Assembly: GCA_023396795.1 (NCBI GenBank)
Contig: JAEWUY010000067.1
Location: 1 to 6,148, forward strand
DNA from: Bacillota bacterium
Lineage (GTDB): Bacteria > Bacillota_I > Bacilli_A > RFN20 > CAG-826
Length of the DNA: 6,148 bases
Reading direction: 5' to 3'
Shown here: positions 1 through 5,043 of the stretch, one piece after another
Layout: every line of letters starts with the position of its first letter
Position numbering within the stretch: position 1 is the stretch's first letter
Program-made: the position numbers and the translations under genes
Notes under the pieces: generated by a model
Told to the model about the DNA's origin: nothing
Databases searched by the model: none
Seen by the model: only the letters and a program-made list of their open reading frames with translations

Positions 1-517
1 CTGCAACACCGCGTACCCATTCATATTCATCATGAGCTTTTTTGCTCTTGACGAGGCTGAAAGCTTCATAAAACGCACCTTTCCTCGGGCCGCTCCAAAA
101 CGCAGCCACATTGGTTAGCATAATTGCATAACCCTTTTGGATTTTGCTATTCCATTCTTTGCTTACCATTAGAGATTCAATTTTTTGAATGTCACGAAGG
201 AAATCGTAACAAGCTATATCGGTCGCGGCCTGATCTTTGAGGGAAAAGGATTTTCCGGTATCAGGATCGATGTACTCAAACGCCTTGGTCTTATATTTCA
301 GTTCGATGGGTATGAACTGGTTGTTGATCTTGACCATGATATCGATTCGGACATTTTTTTGATTAATTGTTTCAGGAACCTCGATTAGCACTTTGGCATC
401 TTTGTTATCCAATGCAATTTGCCAAGCAAGCAAAAACTTGAATTGATCTTCAGAATGAAATGGTGCGTTCCTCCTTTTAAACAAATTGATGATAGACTTT
501 TGAATAATGTTATCCAT
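1..517 (-). CDS. PD-(D/E)XK-fold nuclease-like protein, C-terminal part cut by the window edge
   Basis: The minus-strand frame from the ATG at 517 stays open for 172 codons to the window edge, so the C-terminus is missing. An AAGGGGG ribosome site lies at 533-527, nine bases before the ATG. The product is not a named family I can place, but it carries the layout of the PD-(D/E)XK nuclease fold: an early acidic residue in SEDQF (E23), then RIDIMV (D59), then a strand ending IPIELKYK (E72-x-K74). D59 and E72-x-K74 would be the metal-binding and catalytic residues. Further on are a helix with Q96 and the hydrophobic strand YAIMLTN (130-136), followed by WSGPRKG. Restriction-like endonucleases and many defence or mobile-element nucleases share this arrangement. 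It lies 24 bp after the protease gene and is probably co-transcribed with it. The fold is fairly secure; substrate and biological role are unknown. Confidence 0.72.
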   Translation of the reverse strand, partial: MDNIIQKSIINLFKRRNAPFHSEDQFKFLLAWQIALDNKDAKVLIEVPETINQKNVRIDIMVKINNQFIPIELKYKTKAFEYIDPDTGKSFSLKDQAATDIACYDFLRDIQKIESLMVSKEWNSKIQKGYAIMLTNVAAFWSGPRKGAFYEAFSLVKSKKAHDEYEWVRGVA

Positions 518-526
518 TTTCCTTGA

Positions 527-533
527 CCCCCTT
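527..533 (-). promoter_or_regulatory. Ribosome binding site of the nuclease-like gene
   Basis: AAGGGGG on the minus strand, nine bases before the ATG at 517. A second purine run (AAGG, 524-521) is only three bases from the ATG. The strong site supports the chosen start of a gene otherwise visible only as a truncated frame. Confidence 0.6.
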
Positions 534-541
534 ATCGGTAT

Positions 542-1105
542 TTATTTTGGATTATCTTTTTTTAATGCCTTTAGTACGTATTCAAAAGAAGGTAGGAAAT
601 TGGCGATTGCGAAATCGTTGGCTTCTTTTTCTCCAGGTAATGTTTCGTATATTAAGCTAGCTTGCCTATCTGTGATAAGATGATCTTCCGATGCCTTTCG
701 ATTCATTTTCCTTAAGCTATCATAACTCTTCATAAATTCGATAGTCTCATCTCTATTTTTAAAGGTAAGAGAATGATAGAAGTGCCCAATCTCGTGCAAA
801 AGGGAATACACGCAATGGGCTAACACAAAGTATTGCTCCGGATAAGGGAAATTGATTCGTTTGAGTTTCAGTTTAATAATGGCGCAACTTTCAAAATTCC
901 AATTGACTGACTTGGTATATATCTCGTAAAGATTGGAATTCGAAAAGCAGATTGTTTTTTGCATGTAAATATATTCGTATGGCATCGGACCGTCATTAAA
1001 GCGGAAGAGAATGCTGATTTTAAAGAACAAACAGATTAAATCAAAAACCTTTTTAGCGCGAACTTCTTCGTACAAGTATTTATATCTATGAACATTTTGG
1101 GTCAT
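542..1105 (-). CDS. ImmA/IrrE-like zinc metalloprotease
   Basis: This 187-residue protein has HEIGH at 104-108, the HExxH zinc-protease motif in which two histidines bind zinc and the glutamate is catalytic. Downstream is GEKEANDFAIANFLP (158-172), which matches the ExEAxxFA helix of the ImmA/IrrE (COG2856) family; E159 or E161 would be the third zinc ligand. Known members cleave helix-turn-helix repressors, as ImmA does to ImmR in ICEBs1, or control stress responses, as IrrE does. No helix-turn-helix partner gene is visible here. The first 90 residues are not recognised; they contain a hydrophobic stretch around 21-35 that may be a buried helix. An in-frame TAA six bases before the ATG at 1105 rules out a longer form. 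The ribosome site is weak (GGAA about 12 bases upstream). The gene lies between the FRG gene and the nuclease gene on the same strand. The protease family call is good; the target is unknown. Confidence 0.75.
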   Translation of the reverse strand: MTQNVHRYKYLYEEVRAKKVFDLICLFFKISILFRFNDGPMPYEYIYMQKTICFSNSNLYEIYTKSVNWNFESCAIIKLKLKRINFPYPEQYFVLAHCVYSLLHEIGHFYHSLTFKNRDETIEFMKSYDSLRKMNRKASEDHLITDRQASLIYETLPGEKEANDFAIANFLPSFEYVLKALKKDNPK

Positions 1106-1135
1106 TTTGAATTACAATTCCGTGATAGCGCGTAA

Positions 1136-1165
1136 ATTATTATGAAAGCCAAGAGCAAATGACAA
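1136..1165 (-). promoter_or_regulatory. Candidate promoter before the protease gene
   Basis: On the minus strand, TTGTCA (1165-1160, five of six matches to the -35 consensus) is followed after 18 bases by AATAAT (1141-1136, five of six matches to the -10). Transcription would start near 1129, giving a leader of about 24 bases. This would let the protease and nuclease be transcribed independently of the FRG gene. In A/T-rich DNA such matches also arise by chance. Confidence 0.35.
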
Positions 1166-1172
1166 ACAGTGT

Positions 1173-2381
1173 CTACTCGTCATTGTTTGCAAAATATTGA
1201 TATGGATTCATCAGATTATCATATGATATATATGGCCTTTTTTTGACCAAATAATTGTATAGAGATTTTTTCTCAGCGCCACGCCCAATGATGCCCTCGT
1301 AAGCCGATATATTATCTGATTTTCTCGGACCAAGGATAAGACAGTCATTAATTATGAACCCTTTGTATACAAACAAAAAACATCCATGCTGAACTCGCAT
1401 CCTATCGTTTGTTTCGCTTTTTAGAATAATATAGGATGGTTTTAAGTCATCAATAGTTAGGCACCCTAAAATCTTATTATTTTTCATCACATTGAATAAA
1501 TTGAATTTGCCTTTTGCGATAAAAATGTCGAGATTATTGAAACAATTATCAAAAGTCAAATCGCTCGTTTTGTCCTTAACCGCAAACACCTTGCCGTCTT
1601 TGTAATTCATAAAGTGCTGGTTCCCATTTGAAGAACAGGCGAATATACAAGCAACATCAAACCGATTGGTGAAATCAATGAATGGACTATATGATGTCGA
1701 GTGCTGACAAAAAGCCAAAAAGTTTTCATCGACATCATCATTCTGAAAAACGTTAAGATACTTTTTTATTAAACCGGTGTTTTTGATATCGTAGAGTGCT
1801 TTAATCTCTTTTTTAGTTATTAAAATCGTTTTACCTTTATTTTGATAGTCGCGGTATATGCTTGGGCAAAGCGGCCAATCTGATTTGGCTTGGCCGCGAT
1901 AAACATAAGGAACTGGCGATTTTTCTAAATTCTCTTCAATTTGATCGAAATTTAGTTTTGTAATATCAGATGAAATTTCAGAAGATTGGCTGGATACGAT
2001 AAATAGCAGCATTGCAGCTACGACAACAAAATAAACGAGTTCAAGTAGCGTTTTCGGTTTGCCGTACATCATATCAAAAGATGCAGAATTGTTGATATTT
2101 TCAATGCTTTTTGAATAATCCAATATAAAGCCCGTACTTTCCACTACATGCGTATTACCCTTAAATGGATTATTGCTTTCGTCTACTATGTTGCTTATTT
2201 TGACTAAATTGGATTTGCACGTATTCATCATTTCCAAAACAGCTTGTGAAGTATACTCCCTTCGTAACGTCGTAGGAATGATGATAAAGTCCACTATTGA
2301 ATATTTTTCTTTTAGAAATCTTGCAGTTTGGTAAAATGCGTAACCTAAATAGGTTGTATTATTCCTTATTCTAGTACTCAT
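1173..2381 (-). CDS. FRG-domain protein with a putative membrane segment
   Basis: This 402-residue protein contains the hallmarks of the FRG domain in order: YRGQ (161-164) followed by W169-P-L and PSIYR (173-177), then the CQH...FIDFT...VACIFA block (225-248), then RMRVQHGCF (327-335). The domain is named for its F/Y-R-G motif. It occurs in many bacterial and phage accessory proteins, and I know of no settled biochemical activity for it. In most members the second block reads roughly QHxGxPTxLLDxT; here the G-x-P-T part is replaced by STSYSP, although Q226, H227, D236 and T238 are kept. Residues 1-110 are not recognised. Residues 112-130 form a strongly hydrophobic stretch that could be a single membrane helix or a buried helix. 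The ATG at 2381 has AGGGG eight bases upstream. It is the first gene of the three-gene minus-strand group, and the TAG stop lies 67 bp before the protease start. Confidence 0.72.
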   Translation of the reverse strand: MSTRIRNNTTYLGYAFYQTARFLKEKYSIVDFIIIPTTLRREYTSQAVLEMMNTCKSNLVKISNIVDESNNPFKGNTHVVESTGFILDYSKSIENINNSASFDMMYGKPKTLLELVYFVVVAAMLLFIVSSQSSEISSDITKLNFDQIEENLEKSPVPYVYRGQAKSDWPLCPSIYRDYQNKGKTILITKKEIKALYDIKNTGLIKKYLNVFQNDDVDENFLAFCQHSTSYSPFIDFTNRFDVACIFACSSNGNQHFMNYKDGKVFAVKDKTSDLTFDNCFNNLDIFIAKGKFNLFNVMKNNKILGCLTIDDLKPSYIILKSETNDRMRVQHGCFLFVYKGFIINDCLILGPRKSDNISAYEGIIGRGAEKKSLYNYLVKKRPYISYDNLMNPYQYFANNDE

Positions 2382-2388
2382 TGTCGTT

Positions 2389-2407
2389 GCCCCTGCTTAT
2401 GATTATA
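2389..2407 (-). promoter_or_regulatory. Candidate -10 box and ribosome site of the FRG gene
   Basis: On the minus strand a perfect TATAAT lies at 2407-2402, followed by AGGGGC at 2394-2389. The ribosome site is well spaced from the ATG at 2381. No good -35 is present: TAAAGA at 17-bp spacing matches only three of six positions. The implied leader would be about 14 bases, which is short, so the -10 may be coincidental. The ribosome site is the firmer part of this call. Confidence 0.35.
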
Positions 2408-2560
2408 GTTGGGCTTTTGACATTTCTTTACTTATTTTTACATTGGTTTTGTAAACTTACCCCTTTATAACTCTTTCTTAATGTAAAGAATATTTCGAGT
2501 AGACCAAACAATTAAAATACAAACAAAGCGGAACAAATTGTTGATGCCAAAGCGAACACA

Positions 2561-2587
2561 TCATTATTGAGTAATTTTTAATAATGA
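2561..2587. repeat. AT-rich inverted repeat
   Basis: TCATTATT (2561-2568) is mirrored exactly by AATAATGA (2580-2587) across an 11-base centre. Allowing G-U pairs, the stem grows to 11 pairs with a 5-base loop. No T-tract follows on either strand, so it does not look like a terminator. It could be a protein-binding site, or chance in A/T-rich DNA. Confidence 0.4.
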
Positions 2588-2866
2588 CAATCAGCACCAT
2601 GCCTATTTTATTATTGGTCGCATTGACCTTATAAGTGGCAGTTTTTCTATTTCTCCTTTGTTCCTTTGATCGGAGTGATTTTGCTTTATGTCATTTATCT
2701 CCTTGTATTTATAACCAAAAGAAAACAAACCATCATGAAAACAAGTAAATTGTCTGAATAATCATAAATAATATTTATATCTTTCAATAAATGCATAAGT
2801 ACGATGCCATCGCTTATAATTTGAATTAATAATACACATGTAATATGCATATATGCGAATTTTATT

Positions 2867-2960
2867 TGCACATTTATTGATTTTTGTGTATTTATATAAA
2901 CAAGTGCATTTTTGTGCATTTGCCTTTTTATTAAAAAATGTGCGACCGTGGGTGCGCACA
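2867..2960. promoter_or_regulatory. Cluster of TGTGCA-like half sites and inverted repeats before the surface-protein gene
   Basis: Related hexamers recur: TGCACA (2867-2872), TGTGTA (2885-2890), AGTGCA (2903-2908), TGTGCA (2913-2918), then TGTGCG (2939-2944) paired with CGCACA (2955-2960) as an inverted repeat with a 10-base centre. GTGCATTT occurs twice exactly 10 bp apart (2904 and 2914), one helical turn. The last inverted repeat ends 27 bases before the ATG, so it would lie in the leader or overlap the promoter. An operator for an unknown regulator, or a leader hairpin, are possible. The repeats are seen directly; the function is inferred. Confidence 0.35.
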
Positions 2961-2975
2961 CATTAGTAACTAGAT

Positions 2976-2981
2976 GGGGGA
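2976..2981 (+). promoter_or_regulatory. Ribosome binding site that fixes the surface-protein start
   Basis: GGGGGA lies six bases before the ATG at 2988. An in-frame TTG at 2982 directly abuts this run and is too close to be used, so the ATG at 2988 is the start. Confidence 0.65.
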
Positions 2982-2987
2982 TTGATT

Positions 2988-4934
2988 ATGAAATTATCAA
3001 GAACATTATGGACCAAACTATTAGCGGTCGGCCTCGGCGCGACCATGGCTTTGGGTGTTGGATTGACAATCAGTAGAGTTGTAACCAACGAAATAAAGGC
3101 TGCAGATGTTACAACGATTGTAACCCTTCCAAAAGCAGCATCTGATTCATCTACCGCCTTTACGACATCCACAATTCATAGCGGCACCAATAGTTTAAAC
3201 AACGCAACAAATGGCAGTTTTATATCTTCAAGCCAAACTGTTGATCGAGTATACGCCGGAATACAAGGATTTAAATTTGGGTCAGGTTCAGCAAGAGGTC
3301 TTTGGTCATTCACAACAACCGAGATTGTGACAAAAATCAAAGTTAACTTTACTCGTTATTCAACGAACACAACACCAATAAAAATAACCAGTATTGATGA
3401 TAGCAAGACTACTACTGGATCGGTAAATACAACTAACATTTCTTTTGAAATTTCATCTTGTTCCAGCGATCAGTTCACTATTGAGTCAACTGGCTCTGCC
3501 TGGAGAATGTATGTTTCATCTATAGAATTCACTTATGACGATGGTCTTTCTGGAGTTCCGGTCACCGGTGTTCAGTTAAATAAGTCCCTTTCATCATTAT
3601 ATGTTGGAGGCACCGAACAATTAACCGCAACCGTGTTGCCAATTGATGCATCAAATAAAGCCGTTTCTTGGGAATCGGGCAATAATAGTGTTGCAACCGT
3701 TAGCGGAACTGGATTAGTCACTGCTGTTGGAGCCGGTTCCACGGTTATCACTGTAACCACTGATGATGGTGGGAAAACGGCAACATGTAACTATACAGTA
3801 ACCGCAGTTGTTCTAAACACTATTTCGATAAAAACGGCAGCCTCAAAAACTCAATTTACGCTTGGAGAAACTTTTAATCATTCAGGACTTGTTATTAATG
3901 CTAACTATAATAGTGGTACAGTTGAAGTTGCAAGCGGTTTTACCGTTACTGGCATTGATACCGATGTTTTAGGTGCACAAACAGCTGTTGTGTCTTACGA
4001 AGGTAAGACAACATCATATTCGATTGATGTTACAAATAACGGTGCTAGCGTCGGCGAAAGTGTGTTAGCCAGTAATTTATTTATTTCTGAATATGTTGAG
4101 GGTTCCAGCGGAACAAACAAAGCTCTTGAAATTTTCAACGGGACAGGAACGAGTGTCGATCTTTCCAATTATTCATTAAAAATAGGAACTAATGGCGCTG
4201 CTCTCGGCAACGAACTAGTGTTAAGCGGCTCCCTTGCCAACGGTGCAGTATATGTCATTTATAACTCGGGTTCGACTTATGCAGATATTACCGCTAATGG
4301 CGATCTCATCAATAACACTATTGCCAACTTCAATGGTGATGATGCCATCGGTTTATTTAACGGCGAAACCCTAATTGACGTTATTGGAACCCCCGGAAAC
4401 GATCCTGGTTCTTATTGGAGTGGCACCGCTGCTGGTGGTGATCAAACAGGTCAAACCGCCGATCGCTCTTTAAGAAGAGCAAATTCAGTCACCTCTCCGA
4501 ATACCACCTTTACTTGGTCAGAGTGGAATGCGTATTTGGATACTGATTCCGATTTATCAAAACACGATTATGCTTCTGCGGATGTAACCGCGCTGGAACA
4601 AGCGACCGCCTTCGCTAATTACGTAATGACTGGCATCGGTAATAATGCCTCTGGCAATTGCGTCGCTGTCAAGAGCGAATTAGATACGGAATACGGATAT
4701 ATGCACGCTGATGCTAAAACTGTTTTCAATTCAAACTCTGGTTCGTTGTTTGTCAATGCTCGAGCAAGAATGGTCTACTTAACAAACTGGGTGGCCGCAC
4801 AGTCTCCAACAGGTGTTCAAACGTCACCAAATAATTCGAAATCCATATTGATGGCTATTACCCTTATTGGCTTTGTTGGTCTAACAGCGACAGCCGGTCT
4901 CTACTTTATTCGCAAGAAAAAAGAAACATTCTAA
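2988..4934 (+). CDS. Secreted, membrane-anchored multidomain protein with Ig-like and lamin-tail domains
   Basis: This 648-residue protein starts with a signal peptide: basic KLSRTLWTK, hydrophobic core to about residue 28, probable cleavage after IKA (38). A beta-rich Ser/Thr-rich module follows (about 43-185), ending in a WRMYVSSIEFTY strand. Next is a Big_2-type bacterial Ig-like domain (about 192-271; VTGVQLN, LTATVLP, VSWESGN, GLVTAVGAGSTVITV). A Big_3-like Ig domain follows (about 276-348). A lamin-tail domain follows (about 360-473; LFISEYVEG, ALEIFNGTG, VDLSNYSLKI, DDAIGLFNG). A helical module with C558 and ARARMVYLTNW (about 531-605) is not recognised. Residues 619-641 form a membrane helix followed by RKKKETF; no LPxTG motif is present. 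The protein should be exported and held on the outer face of the membrane. Ig-like and lamin-tail domains usually mediate adhesion or scaffolding; no enzyme domain is visible, so its ligand is unknown. It is probably a single-gene transcript, with a terminator-like hairpin after the stop. Confidence 0.85.
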   Translation: MKLSRTLWTKLLAVGLGATMALGVGLTISRVVTNEIKAADVTTIVTLPKAASDSSTAFTTSTIHSGTNSLNNATNGSFISSSQTVDRVYAGIQGFKFGSGSARGLWSFTTTEIVTKIKVNFTRYSTNTTPIKITSIDDSKTTTGSVNTTNISFEISSCSSDQFTIESTGSAWRMYVSSIEFTYDDGLSGVPVTGVQLNKSLSSLYVGGTEQLTATVLPIDASNKAVSWESGNNSVATVSGTGLVTAVGAGSTVITVTTDDGGKTATCNYTVTAVVLNTISIKTAASKTQFTLGETFNHSGLVINANYNSGTVEVASGFTVTGIDTDVLGAQTAVVSYEGKTTSYSIDVTNNGASVGESVLASNLFISEYVEGSSGTNKALEIFNGTGTSVDLSNYSLKIGTNGAALGNELVLSGSLANGAVYVIYNSGSTYADITANGDLINNTIANFNGDDAIGLFNGETLIDVIGTPGNDPGSYWSGTAAGGDQTGQTADRSLRRANSVTSPNTTFTWSEWNAYLDTDSDLSKHDYASADVTALEQATAFANYVMTGIGNNASGNCVAVKSELDTEYGYMHADAKTVFNSNSGSLFVNARARMVYLTNWVAAQSPTGVQTSPNNSKSILMAITLIGFVGLTATAGLYFIRKKKETF

Positions 4935-4955
4935 ATCCTAATTCACCATTACCAC

Positions 4956-4983
4956 AGGCGCGCTCACACATGTAAGCGCGCTT
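4956..4983 (+). terminator. Rho-independent terminator after the surface-protein gene
   Basis: GCGCGCT (4958-4964) pairs perfectly with AGCGCGC (4975-4981) around a 10-base loop. One G-U and one A-U pair extend the stem outward. The following TTTACTTAT is a short, interrupted T-tract. It starts 21 bases after the TAA stop and stands out as GC-rich in an A/T-rich spacer. It separates the surface gene from the transporter gene. Confidence 0.65.
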
Positions 4984-5031
4984 TACTTATGCGTTATGGC
5001 AAATTGAATTATCTATTAAAGTGAAATGGAC

Positions 5032-5037
5032 TATAAT
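5032..5037 (+). promoter_or_regulatory. Candidate -10 box of the transporter gene
   Basis: A perfect TATAAT lies only six bases before the ATG at 5044. No good -35 is found at 16-18 bp: TTATCT at 17 bp matches three of six positions, and TTGAAT at 5004-5009 is 22 bp away. If used, transcription would begin at or beside the start codon. Confidence 0.4.
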
Positions 5038-5043
5038 GAATTT

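Larger units (their letters stand above)
2382..2987. other. Divergent intergenic spacer, no convincing gene
   Basis: About 600 bases separate the FRG gene (leftward) from the surface-protein gene (rightward). The spacer is very A/T-rich, and the open frames inside it look like chance: they lack ribosome sites and have low-complexity, cysteine- and tyrosine-scattered translations. It contains an 11/12 direct repeat (CAAAGCG at 2524 and 2548), an inverted repeat at 2561-2587, a membrane-helix-like frame at 2627-2761 with no good start, the palindrome ATATGCATAT at 2843-2852, and a cluster of TGTGCA-like sites from 2867 to 2960. A TATAAA at 2895-2900 could serve the plus-strand gene, but it has no matching -35. 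Confidence 0.6.

Noticed and set aside
185..388. 67-codon plus-strand frame
   Set aside because: It is antisense to the nuclease-like gene, whose translation has clear fold motifs; this frame has none.
2417..2444. Plus-strand TTGACA with TACATT after 16 bp
   Set aside because: The -10 matches only four of six positions and no plus-strand gene follows for over 500 bases.
2584..2634. Plus-strand 16-codon frame starting at ATG 2584
   Set aside because: It is short, has no ribosome site, starts inside the inverted repeat and resembles no known leader peptide.
2867..2960. Repeats considered as a CRISPR array
   Set aside because: The units are only 6-8 bp, irregularly spaced and imperfect; there are no spacers and no cas genes.
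2695..2961. Minus-strand frames of 88 and 65 codons in the divergent spacer
   Set aside because: They overlap each other in two frames, lack ribosome sites, and their translations look like chance products of A/T-rich repeats.
2963..3172. Minus-strand frame of 69 codons
   Set aside because: It is antisense to the signal-peptide region of the surface-protein gene and has no motif.
3572..3760. Minus-strand frame of 62 codons
   Set aside because: It is antisense to the Big_2 domain coding region.
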